A stretch of DNA of 53,531 nucleotides from Actinomycetota bacterium (GCA_947452755.1 CANGDT010000006.1:1-53531); one strand, 5' to 3'; positions 27,641-37,609 are shown, numbered from the stretch's first letter. Made by a program: numbers and translations. Notes: generated by a model from the letters alone, not told the origin.

Positions 27641-28585
27641 CTACATTCCGTGGATGTGAACTTCAACGGCCAAAATTCTCTGCAAATCAAGGAAATCGCG
27701 ATGATAAACAACCATCGAACCAGGACTTAATGCCGGATCAAAAAGCTCAGAGTTCGCCGAAATATTGACCAGTGATTCATCAAGAATGAATTCTGCCTTC
27801 AGCGCTTTCATGACGGTCGGAAGTACAGGACGGTGTGTACAAATTACCGTGGGTTGATCCGCGTAGGCCAATTCTGCGATTCGAGTTTTTGCTGCCTCGG
27901 AGTCCTCTTTGTGGCGCTCTTCGCTGATTGTCGCTTCTAACCCAATCGGCAAACTTCGAGCGGTTGCGTAGGGTCCCACTGTGTCGCGGCAACGTGTTGA
28001 GTCGGAAGTGTGAATGTACGAAACGCCATAGGCGGCAAGTGCAGGTACGACACCAGCTGCTTGGATTCGGCCAACTGCTGTTAAAGGGCGGTCCGCATCG
28101 CGGTTCGAGCGATTCGATAATGACACGGTCCAGTCGGCACGCTTCATGGCTTGGGTATGACGCATGACAATCAGCGGTGAAGTAGCCCGACCATTTTTTG
28201 CAGCATCAATAACATCGGCATCGTGTTCGTATGTGAGAAGTGCGCGTGCCTGCTTAAATGGCAGCCAACGAATTTCATCAACTTCATTGTTAGGAACAAA
28301 GTCTCCAGCGAGAACTTCGGCATGCCAGTAGTTCACAATTTTTGGTTTGCCATTTGCTTTGTAACTCTGGGTAGGAAGCGGAAGTCCAAGCTGAATTGCG
28401 TAACCGGTTTCTTCGCGAACTTCGCGGATTGCTGCGCCTGCAATATCTTCGGCGGGATCCAGTTTCCCTTTCGGAAATGACCAATCATCGCGATAACTAC
28501 GATGCACCAATAAATATTCACGCGCATTGCCTTCGCCACGAGTAATTACCGCGCCGGCAGCACGTACGGTCTTATCGATCGCCAC
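27641..28585 (-). CDS. Two-domain NUDIX hydrolase / histidine phosphatase (MutT1 type)
   Basis: A 314-residue fusion. Residues 1-145 are a NUDIX domain with the complete box [20 protein letters not shown] then TG; residues 155-310 are a histidine-phosphatase-like domain starting [14 protein letters not shown], where the catalytic histidine is in RHT. This is the layout of mycobacterial MutT1, which hydrolyses 8-oxo-dGTP and diadenosine polyphosphates. It overlaps the end of ppk by 14 bases, the same arrangement as in mycobacteria, so the two share one transcript. It converges on glgC. Confidence 0.92.
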   Translation of the reverse strand: MAIDKTVRAAGAVITRGEGNAREYLLVHRSYRDDWSFPKGKLDPAEDIAGAAIREVREETGYAIQLGLPLPTQSYKANGKPKIVNYWHAEVLAGDFVPNNEVDEIRWLPFKQARALLTYEHDADVIDAAKNGRATSPLIVMRHTQAMKRADWTVSLSNRSNRDADRPLTAVGRIQAAGVVPALAAYGVSYIHTSDSTRCRDTVGPYATARSLPIGLEATISEERHKEDSEAAKTRIAELAYADQPTVICTHRPVLPTVMKALKAEFILDESLVNISANSELFDPALSPGSMVVYHRDFLDLQRILAVEVHIHGM

Positions 28586-30746
28586 GAATACCCACCATGT
28601 TCAGAAGCGTATTGAACATTCGGGGTGTAGCAATTTCTGCCGGGGGCTTACTCACAGGATGACTCTTGATCAGTTGCTCTTGGTAGTCATCTAAAGGTTC
28701 GTCTTCAGTTCCCAGGTACACACGCGTCCAGGTGCCATCTGGATTGAGGTGCCATGAGGCGGTTGTGTCAGCCATTGCAAAATCCAAAGTTTCGGAAATT
28801 GAGTTTCCATCATTTGAGTTAAGCAAAACTACACATTCGACTCGACGATCAAGGTTGCGGTGCATCATGTCTGGTGAACCAATCCACGTTTCTTGCTCGC
28901 CAGCGTTTTCGAATTCGTAGACGCGACTGTGTTCCAAAAAGCGGCCCAAGATGCTGCGCACTCGAATGTTCTCCGAGAGTCCGGGTACACCGGGACGTAA
29001 TGCGCAAATACCGCGCACAACCACATCAACTTGTACGCCCGCGTTTGACGCACGATACAGGGCATCAAGAATCGCTTCGTCCACTAGAGAATTGCACTTG
29101 AAGCGGATGCGTGCTGTTTTGCCCTGTTGTGCGTGAGCGATTTCGCGTTCAATTTTTTCAACCAGCCCGGTTCGCAACTCGCGTGGTGCAACCATCAGAC
29201 GGTTGTAGTCACCCTGCACGCCGTATCCGGAAAGGTGATTGAACAAACTCGCGACGTCTTCGCCGACTTTGGGATCGCTAGTTAATAATCCGTAATCTTC
29301 ATAAACACGTGCGGTTTTGGGATTGTAGTTACCCGTACCGATGTGCACATAGCGATTTAGACGGCCGTGGTCGTTACGGACCACCATGCACAACTTGGCA
29401 TGAGTTTTCAGTCCGACAATCCCATACACAACATGTACGCCGGCTTCTTCAAGCTTGCGTGCCCAGTCGATGTTGTTTTGTTCGTCAAAACGGGCCTTGA
29501 TTTCGACAACAGCGAGTACTTGCTTGCCCGCTTCTGCTGCTGCAATTAACGCATCCACAATCGGGGAGTCACCCGATGTGCGATACAGCGTTTGCTTAAT
29601 CGCTAGAACGTTTGGATCAACAGATGCTTGCTCAAGAAACGCTTGCATGCTGGTTGAGAACGAGTCGTATGGGTGGTGAAGTAACACATCACGATGGCGC
29701 ATCACTTCGAGAATGTCAGGCGCTGACGATGATTCAACTTCGGAAAGTGCGCTACTTGTGCGGCCAACAAATGGTGGCAGCTTAAGATCATCGCGATTAA
29801 GTTTCTGCAATTCAAACAGCGCACGAAGATCTAACATGCCATTCAGTCGGTAGACCTCATTGTCATTGACACCAAGTTCACCAATCAGCATTTCCAAAAT
29901 CTTTGGGTCGATTGATTGTTCAACCTCAAGTCGAACTGGTGGACCGAAGCGGCGGCGCATCAATTCGCGTTCGAGTGCCTGCAACAAATTTTCGGCGTCA
30001 TCTTCTTCGACTTCAAGTTCTTCATTTCGAGTAACGCGAAATGTGTGATTCTGAATTACTTCCATGCCTGGGAACAACATGTGCACATGACCAGCGATGA
30101 CATCTTCAAGTGGAACGTAACGTTCAGTTCCTACTTCGATGAATCGTGGAAGTGATGGTGGAACTTTTACGCGCGCAAAAAGTTCGTAACCAGATTCGGG
30201 GTTGCGCACCACGACTGCCAGGTTCAACGACAAACCTGAAATGTAGGGGAAAGGATGTGATGGGTCGACAGCCAGCGGCGTCAGTACAGGAAAAACCTGA
30301 GTTTCAAAAAGAGTTGTGAGATCAGCACGCTCGGTGGGTGTGACATCTTCCCAACGCAAAATTTGAATGCCGCTCGCCAGCAAAGTCGGTAAGACAGATT
30401 CAGTAAAAGTTGCTGCATGCTCTTGCATCAGTTCATACGAGCGAGCAAGGACGTTGTCGTAAAGCTCCCGTGGCATAGAGCCGCTCGCCGACTTCACAGC
30501 CATTCCCGCGGCAATTCGACGCTTAAGACCGGCGATGCGCACCATGAAAAATTCGTCCAGGTTACTAGCGAAAATTGCTAAATACTTAGCCCGCTCCAGA
30601 ATTGCCATCTCTTCATCTTGGGCAAGTTCGAGAACGCGTTGGTTGAATGCAAGCCAAGAAAGTTCGCGATCCAAATAGCGATCGGCAGGCAAGCCAATGC
30701 TGGTCGCGGCTGTGATCTTGGTGATTTCCATCGTTTCGTCAGACAT
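28572..30746 (-). CDS. ppk: Polyphosphate kinase
   Basis: About 724 residues from ATG at 30746. The enzyme reversibly builds polyphosphate from ATP. The N-terminal domain starts [20 protein letters not shown]; the head domain carries [13 protein letters not shown]; the phospholipase-D-like catalytic domains contain [20 protein letters not shown] with the autophosphorylated histidine. An in-frame TTG at 30779 and GTG at 30767 are alternatives; none has a convincing ribosome site or -10 box, so the start is the uncertain part. Its stop lies inside the NUDIX gene start. Confidence 0.94.
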   Translation of the reverse strand: MSDETMEITKITAATSIGLPADRYLDRELSWLAFNQRVLELAQDEEMAILERAKYLAIFASNLDEFFMVRIAGLKRRIAAGMAVKSASGSMPRELYDNVLARSYELMQEHAATFTESVLPTLLASGIQILRWEDVTPTERADLTTLFETQVFPVLTPLAVDPSHPFPYISGLSLNLAVVVRNPESGYELFARVKVPPSLPRFIEVGTERYVPLEDVIAGHVHMLFPGMEVIQNHTFRVTRNEELEVEEDDAENLLQALERELMRRRFGPPVRLEVEQSIDPKILEMLIGELGVNDNEVYRLNGMLDLRALFELQKLNRDDLKLPPFVGRTSSALSEVESSSAPDILEVMRHRDVLLHHPYDSFSTSMQAFLEQASVDPNVLAIKQTLYRTSGDSPIVDALIAAAEAGKQVLAVVEIKARFDEQNNIDWARKLEEAGVHVVYGIVGLKTHAKLCMVVRNDHGRLNRYVHIGTGNYNPKTARVYEDYGLLTSDPKVGEDVASLFNHLSGYGVQGDYNRLMVAPRELRTGLVEKIEREIAHAQQGKTARIRFKCNSLVDEAILDALYRASNAGVQVDVVVRGICALRPGVPGLSENIRVRSILGRFLEHSRVYEFENAGEQETWIGSPDMMHRNLDRRVECVVLLNSNDGNSISETLDFAMADTTASWHLNPDGTWTRVYLGTEDEPLDDYQEQLIKSHPVSKPPAEIATPRMFNTLLNMVGIRGDR

Positions 30747-30850
30747 AATGCCATAAGCGTTGCACACTTTGGTTAACAAGAAACCGCGAAAAATGGACTC
30801 AGAGCCATTCTCAAGGTGAACAAATCCATGAGTAATGCCATGATGAAAGA

Positions 30851-32008
30851 GTGACGAGACAGATTGTGATCATGGGTTCGGGCGAAACGAGCCCCACAAT
30901 GGTCACCCCGCATCAAAATTTGCTTGCCGACACCCCAAAAACCCCAAAATCAATGGTTTTTTTGGACACTCCATTTGGTTTCCAAGAAAATGCCGATGAC
31001 CTGACCAAACGCATCATTGAGTACTTCGCGCATTCCGTCGGACATGTACCAACCCCAGTGTCGTTACGCAATGCCCAGGTGTCTGGCAGCGAGCTCGGTC
31101 AAGCGGTCAACGCCATTCGCGAAGCATCCTGGCTATTTGCCGGTCCCGGAAGCCCGTCGTATGCCTTGAAAGTGTGGCAGGAACTAGGCGTCAATCCGCA
31201 CCTAGATGCTGTGCTGTCCCGCGGCACTCTCGTGTTCGCTTCGGCTGCAGCTCTGACTGTTGGATCGCACACCATGCCCGTATATGAAATGTACAAAGTT
31301 GGCGAAGAACCGCATTGGCTTGAGGGCCTGAATTTAATGGAACGTCATACCGGAATGCCCGCAGCTGTCATTCCGCACTACGACAACACCGAAGGTCAAA
31401 ACCATGACACTCGGTTCTGTTACATCGGTGAACGTCGACTTCGCATTTTGGAATCTTTGCTCCCTGAAGAGACTTTCATTATCGGTGTTGACGAACACAC
31501 TGGAATTAGTTTTGACCTCGACTTGCGCATTGCTCGTGTATTTGGTCGTGGACAAATGACTATTCGTCATCACGGTGAATCGTGGACGGTAAATTCGGGT
31601 GGCAGCGCGACGTTTGACGAAATCATTTCGCACACAGGCAGTCACATTGTTCTTGGCGAACCAGCACCGTTATTTAAAGTTGACCCAAGTCGCGTGGAAG
31701 AGATGCTCGAGTCCGGCGATGTGTCGTCCGCAGTGAATGCATTGTTGGACCTTGACGAAGTAGATCGCGATTTTGAAACCCGTGCTGCTGTTCATGCGCT
31801 TGTCACACGTTTGGGGCATTTGGCTGCAAGCCCGCGCGTGGATCTTCAGTCTGTAGTTGGTCCCTATATAGAGGCACTCTTACAAGCTCGGCAAGCCGCT
31901 CGTGCTGGTGGACGTTGGGATGAGGCGGATCAAATCCGTGATCAGTTGACCGAGATGAAAGTTGTTATCAAGGATTCAGCCGACGGTTCAACGTGGGAGA
32001 TTCACTAA
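30851..32008 (+). CDS. Peptidase-S51-like protein fused to a cysteinyl-tRNA-synthetase-like C-terminal domain
   Basis: A 385-residue protein in two parts. Residues 1-265 resemble cyanophycinase/peptidase E (class I glutamine-amidotransferase fold): the start [13 protein letters not shown], then [11 protein letters not shown], then VFASAAAL with a serine (about S131) where the family has its nucleophile. Residues about 335-385 read [20 protein letters not shown], then QIRDQLTEM and DGSTWEIH, which match the extreme C terminus of cysteinyl-tRNA synthetases. No HIGH or KMSKS motifs are present, so it is not a synthetase. The start is GTG. It is followed after one base by a second S51-like gene. 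Function is unknown; a tRNA- or cysteine-linked hydrolase is only a guess. Confidence 0.75.
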   Translation: MTRQIVIMGSGETSPTMVTPHQNLLADTPKTPKSMVFLDTPFGFQENADDLTKRIIEYFAHSVGHVPTPVSLRNAQVSGSELGQAVNAIREASWLFAGPGSPSYALKVWQELGVNPHLDAVLSRGTLVFASAAALTVGSHTMPVYEMYKVGEEPHWLEGLNLMERHTGMPAAVIPHYDNTEGQNHDTRFCYIGERRLRILESLLPEETFIIGVDEHTGISFDLDLRIARVFGRGQMTIRHHGESWTVNSGGSATFDEIISHTGSHIVLGEPAPLFKVDPSRVEEMLESGDVSSAVNALLDLDEVDRDFETRAAVHALVTRLGHLAASPRVDLQSVVGPYIEALLQARQAARAGGRWDEADQIRDQLTEMKVVIKDSADGSTWEIH

Positions 32009-32009
32009 C

Positions 32010-32714
32010 GTGACTGCGGGACCGATAGCACTTGTTGGATCCGGCGAATATTTGCCAGTGATGCAGCGTATAGAAGCAGACCTTATTAAGGGACGAAATC
32101 CCAGGTATGTTCAGTTACCAACCGCAGCCGCACCTGAGGGTGACAAGTCGTTGCAGCGTTGGATTGACCTTGGGTTGCAACAGGCACAACGTCTCGGTGT
32201 CGAGCAAGTTCCGGTAATTGTTCGTGACGCCGACGAAGCAAACAACCCAGAGCTAGCCGCAATGATCAAAGATGCCGGCCTTATATATCTATCTGGTGGC
32301 AATCCACATTTTTTGGCGGACACGTTGCGCGGTTCACTCGTATGGAATGCGATTTATGAAGCGTGGCAGAACGGTGCGGCTCTTGCGGGTTGTTCGGCAG
32401 GTGCGATGGCGATCGCTGATCACATTCCAGCGCTGCGGGTTCATTCACCCCGCGAGACCCGCGGGCTCGGTGCGTTGCCACATATTCGAGTGCTGCCGCA
32501 CTTCGACAAAATGTTTGGCTGGGTGCCAGATCTGGCACTTCGTATGCTGAATGTTCCAAATGGTGTTCATGTTGTTGGTATTGATGAAGATACTGCCCTT
32601 GTCGGAGGACCATTTGAATGGAAAGTTCAAGGTCGCCAGTCTGTGTGGTTGATAAGTGACGGAAATAGGCAACAGTTTTCCGAAGGTGACGTAATTCATC
32701 TACCTGCTCAGTAG
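32010..32714 (+). CDS. Cyanophycinase/peptidase-E-like hydrolase (S51, class I amidotransferase fold)
   Basis: A 234-residue protein. The nucleophile elbow is AGCSAGAMAIADHIP with the serine at about residue 129; the N-terminal ALVGSGEYLPVM and the IYLSGGNPHFLADTL segment fit the S51 family, whose members cleave Asp dipeptides (peptidase E) or the storage polymer cyanophycin. No signal peptide, so it is cytoplasmic. Start is GTG at 32010, one base after the preceding stop; a longer frame is rejected because it would overlap the upstream gene by 47 bases. It is a distant paralogue of the upstream gene's N-terminal part, and a clear terminator follows. Confidence 0.82.
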   Translation: MTAGPIALVGSGEYLPVMQRIEADLIKGRNPRYVQLPTAAAPEGDKSLQRWIDLGLQQAQRLGVEQVPVIVRDADEANNPELAAMIKDAGLIYLSGGNPHFLADTLRGSLVWNAIYEAWQNGAALAGCSAGAMAIADHIPALRVHSPRETRGLGALPHIRVLPHFDKMFGWVPDLALRMLNVPNGVHVVGIDEDTALVGGPFEWKVQGRQSVWLISDGNRQQFSEGDVIHLPAQ

Positions 32715-32717
32715 TTT

Positions 32718-32745
32718 TATGAGGGGGTATCCCCTCATATTTTTT
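32718..32745 (+). terminator. Intrinsic terminator after the S51 pair
   Basis: TATGAGGGG and CCCCTCATA form a nine-base stem with a GTAT loop (32718-32739), followed by a T-run to 32745. Confidence 0.9.
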
Positions 32746-32857
32746 GCAAATCCAATTTCACGGCCGTTCATGGTCAAAAGCACCGCAAAACCTAGGGTTT
32801 ACTAGATAAGTCTGACCAAAGTCAGGCTTCATTGGTTCCGCCAAAAAAGAAAGTGTT

Positions 32858-35119
32858 GTGACGAAGTTGTCCAATAATTTGTCCCGCGCCGCAAAGCGCG
32901 TTTTTGCTTTAATAAGTTCATTAGCGGTTGTTTTGACCGGCCTTGTCGCAGGTGTTTCTTCACCAGTACAAGCTGCTGCGGTCACTACACCGAGCTACCT
33001 AGCAATCACTCGTACTGCTAACCAAGATGGCACATTCACCATTCACACTGGTGAATCCATTCAGGTGACAGTACGCACGTATGCAAGCAACGTTACTTCG
33101 GATGGTGTTAAGACCATTTCTTCAGATGCAGCAGTTGTTACTGGAGTTGCTGGCCTCACTTATGGCGCAAAGACCTACATGTGGGATTTCTCAAGCTGTG
33201 CAGGCGGTGCGCCTATTACTACTGCGTCGCCGGTTCCATGCGCCCAGGCAACCGAATTTGGTTTGAGCGTTTACCAAACCATTACCAATTCATCAGGTTC
33301 AGATAAGTTCGTTGCTACAAATGCCGCAGCTGCAAAATTCACTTACGGTGGCAACGATCTGAGCGCAACCGATTCCTTCGCCTACGCCTACCGCAATACA
33401 ACTTCGTCATCAGGCATTGTCCTAACGGCAAACGATTCGAGTTTTTCAGGGCAAATTTCGCTATGCGTTACTTCGGGTGCAACTTCCGCGAATGACACAT
33501 TGACATGGGTTACTTCAACTCTCAATGGAACATCTCCTGTTGCCAACGAGACTAACAATTTGGATCCAGTGATCACCTTGAGGCGCTACACAATGGCGGG
33601 GCCAGTTAACGTCACAAACTCGAGCACTATGACTGTTGGATCAACTCCTGAATCGAGCTACAACCTCGACATTTACGGAAGCCACCTGACGGCTGGCACC
33701 TACCACATCTCAGTTGACTTGCAGAAGGACGGCGTATCGGTTCTTGGATCATGCAACAACGGCGGTGGCGGCGGTGGCGGTGGCCCAACAGCACTTTTGA
33801 CGGGTGCACTTGGCACAGCTGGTAAGGCTGTTGCTGATGCTGCATCTGCTGAAAAGGCTTTCGGCGCAAACATCACTACAGCAAGCGTCGGTCGCAGTGC
33901 ACCGGATGGTGCGGGCGGCCTGATAGTCGCTAGCCCAGGCACGAATCCTGGTGAATGGAAAATCGCAAACATCACTGCTGCTGGTCCAAACACGAAGTTT
34001 GGTGCAACAGGAAAAATTTCCTTGACCGCTGACCCAGACGCCATGGTTGGTTCCGCTGGCTGGTACGGCGCTGCTGCGGCAGGTTGGGCTGTTGACTTCT
34101 GGAACATGAGTGGCGGCACCGACATTTACTGGGGAACGAAGGCTGCTGCGGCAACAAAGCACCTTGCAGTGTCACAGGAAGCAATCACGACATTCTGTAC
34201 AGCAAATGCACCGACGGGCTACACAGGTGGCGGCTTCGGAGGAATGTCAGAATTCGATTTCTTAAATGCTCCGACGACTGATCCAATGATGATCTTCACC
34301 TGCTTCAATGATCAGACCATGGATGAAAAGACATTCATTGTGAAGGTCACAACCGGTGGCTTTACCAAGGTTGTCAGCATGAGCTCGGCGACTACTACTG
34401 TTGCAAAGCCATGTTCAGCAACAAGCACCTACGTGAACCCTGCAGCCACCAAGACATCGGTCGCAGCACTGTTGATCATTGCCAATACCGCTAAGTCGTC
34501 AATGGGTATGGGTCCAGAGTCATGCAATGGTGTGGGCGGTGCAGCTGGCGATCGTCGCATCACCACAATCACTGCTGCTGGTGTGGCGAAGGTATACACC
34601 ACCAACATCCCAGCTGCTGCTGTTCCGGCCAATACGGCTGGAATGTCAATTGCTCCTGGCAGCGCTGCAGGAACGTGGGTTGGCGTTGTTTACGCTGGTT
34701 CACCTGCCAAGCCAACGCAGACCATCAAGATCTCGGCTGCCGCTGTGGTAACCAAGATGAAGGCAATTACGTTGGATGCCGCTTCGGTATTCCCGCAGAC
34801 GGCCAGCTCAATGGTGCCAGTAAAGCAACTAGCAAATGGCTCAATTATCGTGCTACGTCGCGCTTCGGTTATGCCGACTCCGCCGGCTATGGGTCAGACC
34901 GTTAAGTACGCTGTTGGCGAGATCAGTGCTACCGGCAAGGTAACAACCGGCAAGGTATTTACCCTTACCGCATCAGGCTTGATGGACATGTACGCCTCCG
35001 CGAACATGTCACGTGCTAGCGTCACTTCAGCTGGTGTAGTTAATTACTACTACACCTCGAAGTACACCGCTGATGGCGGCAAGTACAAGGTTGTTACTTG
35101 GAAGAATCCAACTAAGTAA
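32858..35119 (+). CDS. Large secreted protein of unknown function
   Basis: A 753-residue protein. A Sec signal peptide is clear: basic MTKLSNNLSRAAKR, a hydrophobic stretch to residue 34 and a likely cleavage after VQA near 39. Residues 40-300 look like a beta-rich Ser/Thr/Asn domain with two cysteine pairs. A run of eight glycines (about 303-310) separates it from residues 312-753, where a loose repeat recurs (for example ITAAGPNTKFG, ITAAGVAKVYT, ISATGKVTTGK), suggesting a beta-propeller or similar. There is no LPXTG motif or C-terminal membrane helix. It is a lone gene between two strong terminators. No family is recognised. Confidence 0.85.
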   Translation: MTKLSNNLSRAAKRVFALISSLAVVLTGLVAGVSSPVQAAAVTTPSYLAITRTANQDGTFTIHTGESIQVTVRTYASNVTSDGVKTISSDAAVVTGVAGLTYGAKTYMWDFSSCAGGAPITTASPVPCAQATEFGLSVYQTITNSSGSDKFVATNAAAAKFTYGGNDLSATDSFAYAYRNTTSSSGIVLTANDSSFSGQISLCVTSGATSANDTLTWVTSTLNGTSPVANETNNLDPVITLRRYTMAGPVNVTNSSTMTVGSTPESSYNLDIYGSHLTAGTYHISVDLQKDGVSVLGSCNNGGGGGGGGPTALLTGALGTAGKAVADAASAEKAFGANITTASVGRSAPDGAGGLIVASPGTNPGEWKIANITAAGPNTKFGATGKISLTADPDAMVGSAGWYGAAAAGWAVDFWNMSGGTDIYWGTKAAAATKHLAVSQEAITTFCTANAPTGYTGGGFGGMSEFDFLNAPTTDPMMIFTCFNDQTMDEKTFIVKVTTGGFTKVVSMSSATTTVAKPCSATSTYVNPAATKTSVAALLIIANTAKSSMGMGPESCNGVGGAAGDRRITTITAAGVAKVYTTNIPAAAVPANTAGMSIAPGSAAGTWVGVVYAGSPAKPTQTIKISAAAVVTKMKAITLDAASVFPQTASSMVPVKQLANGSIIVLRRASVMPTPPAMGQTVKYAVGEISATGKVTTGKVFTLTASGLMDMYASANMSRASVTSAGVVNYYYTSKYTADGGKYKVVTWKNPTK

Positions 35120-35131
35120 AACTAAGTTAGT

Positions 35132-35170
35132 AATAAGTGAGGGTCACCGAAAGGTGGCCCTCACTTATTT
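35132..35170 (+). terminator. Very strong hairpin terminator after the secreted protein gene
   Basis: AATAAGTGAGGG (35132-35143) pairs with CCCTCACTTATT (35158-35169), extended by a T-G pair and CACC/GGTG around a GAAA loop, about 17 pairs in all, followed by TTTGTT. It may also stop the convergent mshD transcript. Confidence 0.9.
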
Positions 35171-35204
35171 GTTCTCAATCATTTTCTTGTTTTACGGTGC
35201 TTAA

Positions 35205-36137
35205 CTAGCTTCGGGTAAACATCACGTCGGAATCCCAGTGGGCAAATCCGAGAGATTCATACAAGTGTCGCGCGGATTCATTTTCAGCATCCACATACAA
35301 CATCGCGGCTGACAATCCTTCGCGGCGCAAGTAATCCAAACCAGCAAATGTCAGCGCGCGTCCTAACTGCGTGCCACGTTCGCTTGGCGCGATTCCAAGG
35401 ACATAAATTTCACCAATTTCAGGATGATCGTGCGCACCCTTACGAAGTCCACCGTGGATTTTTGTCCAATGAAATCCAACGAGCTTTTCGCCGCCGTCAG
35501 TTTCTTTCGCGGCAAGGAAAAATCCGCGTGGTTCAAACCATCCTTCAGACATGCGGACGTCGAGATCTTCGCGCGTCATACGTCCCTGTTCGGGGTGTTC
35601 AGCAAATACTTCGGAGTTCAGCCCTAACCACGCGTCCTCATCAACGCCTGGTTCGAAGGTGCGCAGGGTTACCCCGTTGGCAAGTTCAAATTTCGGTAAA
35701 GGCGCGAGGAGCGATCGGCGCATTTGCCACAATTCACGAGTCTTGGTGAAACCCATGTTGCTGGCTAACTGGTAGGCACTGGCGAGTTCTCCATGTGCCC
35801 AAAGTCGCAGTTTGGGGTTGTGTGCGCGTTCAACAGCGGTTTCTACCAGTCGGCGACCGAGACCTTGGCGACGAAAATCGGGGTGGACAACGACTTCGAC
35901 AACTGGTCCGGCAACAACATCCGTTTGATCGAGATGAAGGTAGCCAACAACCGTGCCATCAGCGGCACGCATAATGACATGCTCGTCAGCAGAATCGCCG
36001 CCGTGATGCAAGTGAATCAAAACATGTTCAGAGAGTGGCGCCATGTCGTCATAGGCCGTTGCCGCAGCCGTCAATTTCTTGATTGCTGCAACATCATCGG
36101 CAGTAACGGTGCTTGTTGATTCGATGGTGAACGTCAT
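35205..36137 (-). CDS. mshD: Mycothiol synthase (tandem GNAT acetyltransferase)
   Basis: A 310-residue protein made of two GNAT domains, about residues 1-150 and 155-310. It performs the last step of mycothiol synthesis, acetylating Cys-GlcN-inositol. VVVHPDFRRQGLGRRLVETA is the acetyl-CoA loop of the first domain and VLGIAPSERGTQLGRALTFA that of the second; the end YVDAENESARHLYESLGFAH is typical. Mycothiol is specific to Actinobacteria, which fixes the lineage. It follows the glnR-like gene by 15 bases on the same strand, with GGGGTG as a ribosome site, and probably shares its transcript. Confidence 0.93.
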   Translation of the reverse strand: MTFTIESTSTVTADDVAAIKKLTAAATAYDDMAPLSEHVLIHLHHGGDSADEHVIMRAADGTVVGYLHLDQTDVVAGPVVEVVVHPDFRRQGLGRRLVETAVERAHNPKLRLWAHGELASAYQLASNMGFTKTRELWQMRRSLLAPLPKFELANGVTLRTFEPGVDEDAWLGLNSEVFAEHPEQGRMTREDLDVRMSEGWFEPRGFFLAAKETDGGEKLVGFHWTKIHGGLRKGAHDHPEIGEIYVLGIAPSERGTQLGRALTFAGLDYLRREGLSAAMLYVDAENESARHLYESLGFAHWDSDVMFTRS

Positions 36138-36152
36138 TGAAACGTCACCCCG

Positions 36153-36854
36153 CTAAACGTAAACGTCGGCAGTTTGATCAGCAACAGATGCGACAAAACG
36201 GTAGCCAACGTTGCGGACAGTGCCAATGAGTGCTTCATTTTCCGCACCGAGTTTGGCACGCAAGCGACGCACATGAACGTCGACAGTACGCGTGCCACCG
36301 AAGTAGTCGTAGCCCCATACCTCCTGCAACAAGTGAGCGCGTGAAAAAACACGTCCAGGATGTTGAGCGAGGAACTTTAAAAGTTCGAATTCTTTGAAGG
36401 TCAGGTCAAGTGTGCGCCCACGAAGTTTGGCGGTGTAACTCACTTCGTCGATGGCTAGTTCACCGTTGCGAATTTCACCGGATGCTTCAGATGCGTATTC
36501 AACATTTTGGCGACCGATCATCAAACGTAAACGTGCTTCAATTTCAGCAGGTCCCGCAGTTTCTAAAACTACGTCGGTAATGCCCCATTCGTGCGTGACT
36601 GCAGTCAGTCCGCCTTCAGTTGCAATTAACAAAACTGGTGTGGTCGTTCCCGTTGTTTCCAATAGTCGGCACAGGCTACGAACAGCAGGCAAATCTTGGC
36701 GCCCATCGATCAAGATGACATCAGCATCAGGTGCAGTGATTAAGGCAGTTGGTTCGGGTGAGAGAACACGAATCTGGTGGCTCAATAGTTCAAGGCCGGG
36801 GAGTACGGAACTGGACGGCGTCATTGCGCGGGTCAGGAGCAGTAGTTGCGCCAT
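36153..36854 (-). CDS. glnR: GlnR-type OmpR-family transcriptional regulator
   Basis: A 233-residue regulator. The receiver domain (1-115) has the GlnR hallmarks: [20 protein letters not shown] and [20 protein letters not shown], then [12 protein letters not shown]. The winged helix (135-222) contains [20 protein letters not shown] and [13 protein letters not shown]. In Actinobacteria GlnR controls nitrogen assimilation, often without canonical phosphorylation. It precedes mshD. A TAGACT box at 36891-36896 would give a leader of about 30 bases with a GAGG site, so this gene appears leadered. Its target sites were not found convincingly in this window. Confidence 0.88.
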   Translation of the reverse strand: MAQLLLLTRAMTPSSSVLPGLELLSHQIRVLSPEPTALITAPDADVILIDGRQDLPAVRSLCRLLETTGTTTPVLLIATEGGLTAVTHEWGITDVVLETAGPAEIEARLRLMIGRQNVEYASEASGEIRNGELAIDEVSYTAKLRGRTLDLTFKEFELLKFLAQHPGRVFSRAHLLQEVWGYDYFGGTRTVDVHVRRLRAKLGAENEALIGTVRNVGYRFVASVADQTADVYV

Positions 36855-36924
36855 GAATCGTCACCGCCTCGCGTTCATTCGTATGTAGAGAGTCTACTGA
36901 ATGACCTCGGGACGGGAAACTCGG

Positions 36925-37338
36925 CTAAACCAACACTTCTGTCAGGGCTGCGGTCACTTCTGAACGCTTTGGCAATCCCACTGCTTTACCAACAATTGCG
37001 CCGGTGTGATCAAGCACCAATGTGGTGGGGGTGCGCATGATTCCTAGTTGTTTGACCAAGTCGAGGTGCTCTTCAGCATTCACCTCTATATGGGCAACCC
37101 CTGGTTCGTGAGCTACAACATCGCTGAGCAGAACTCGCGTTGCTTTGCATGGCTGGCAGAACGCTGAAGAGAACTGCAACAAAGTTGCGCGCGTCCCAAG
37201 CTGGTTGGCGATATCGAGGCACGCAACGTGTTCATGCTGGGGAGTTTCGTGAACCCGACCGTCAGTGAGCCGGCGATAGATTCCGAAGGCGCTGGACAGA
37301 CCAAGGACGGCGATCAGAATGATCAGACCTGTTGGCAT
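36925..37338 (-). CDS. Membrane-anchored thioredoxin-family protein
   Basis: A 137-residue protein. One N-terminal membrane helix (residues about 3-20, TGLIILIAVLGLSSAFGIYR) anchors a thioredoxin domain; the redox motif is CQPC in SSAFCQPCKATRVLL, and the cis-proline region reads MRTPTTLVLD. The same gene type sits near sulfurtransferase and mshD genes in mycobacteria (thiX), where it is thought to take part in sulfur or redox chemistry. It is divergent from the leader peptide and DUF4395 genes. A GAAGGT ribosome site lies nine bases before the ATG. Confidence 0.85.
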   Translation of the reverse strand: MPTGLIILIAVLGLSSAFGIYRRLTDGRVHETPQHEHVACLDIANQLGTRATLLQFSSAFCQPCKATRVLLSDVVAHEPGVAHIEVNAEEHLDLVKQLGIMRTPTTLVLDHTGAIVGKAVGLPKRSEVTAALTEVLV

Positions 37339-37386
37339 GTGACACGACCTTCGTTGTTCGAACCTGTGTTACAACCGTAAGGCAAT

Positions 37387-37431
37387 AATGCGTATATGAA
37401 CAATGCATATATGAACAATGCGTAAATGAGT
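37387..37431. repeat. 15-bp tandem repeat, three copies
   Basis: Units AATGCGTATATGAAC, AATGCATATATGAAC and AATGCGTAAATGAGT lie end to end in the gap between the thioredoxin gene and the leader peptide. The rest of 37339-37513 shows no gene that I can support. Confidence 0.8.
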
Positions 37432-37513
37432 AATGCCGATTTCATCGCAGGCCCCTTATTGCAAGGTCTTTGCAGTTAAGAAATCTTCCCTCACATGTAG
37501 CGCGTAGGTCGTT

Positions 37514-37519
37514 TACAGT
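37514..37519 (+). promoter_or_regulatory. -10 box for the Cys-Cys leader peptide and sulfur operon
   Basis: TACAGT ends six bases before the ATG at 37526, so transcription should start on the A of the start codon. Confidence 0.6.
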
Positions 37520-37525
37520 TACAGC

Positions 37526-37609
37526 ATGTCCCAGAGCACTTCGCTGATTAAGCGCCGAGTTATTGACTTCGGTTTGCTTGGGTCATCTATGTGTTGTCGC
37601 GCTGTTTAA
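37526..37609 (+). CDS. Leaderless cysteine-containing leader peptide (putative attenuator)
   Basis: A 27-residue reading frame whose C-terminal end reads GLLGSSMCCRAV, with two adjacent cysteine codons five codons before the stop. It lies 60 bases upstream of the DUF4395-sseA-sseC operon and starts exactly six bases after a TACAGT box, so it is probably leaderless. In mycobacteria, short leaderless frames with consecutive cysteines precede cysteine- and sulfur-metabolism operons and act as cysteine-responsive attenuators. The same role is inferred here: slow translation at Cys-Cys when cysteinyl-tRNA is scarce would change access to the downstream ribosome site. Its small size makes translation unproven. 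Confidence 0.65.
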   Translation: MSQSTSLIKRRVIDFGLLGSSMCCRAV

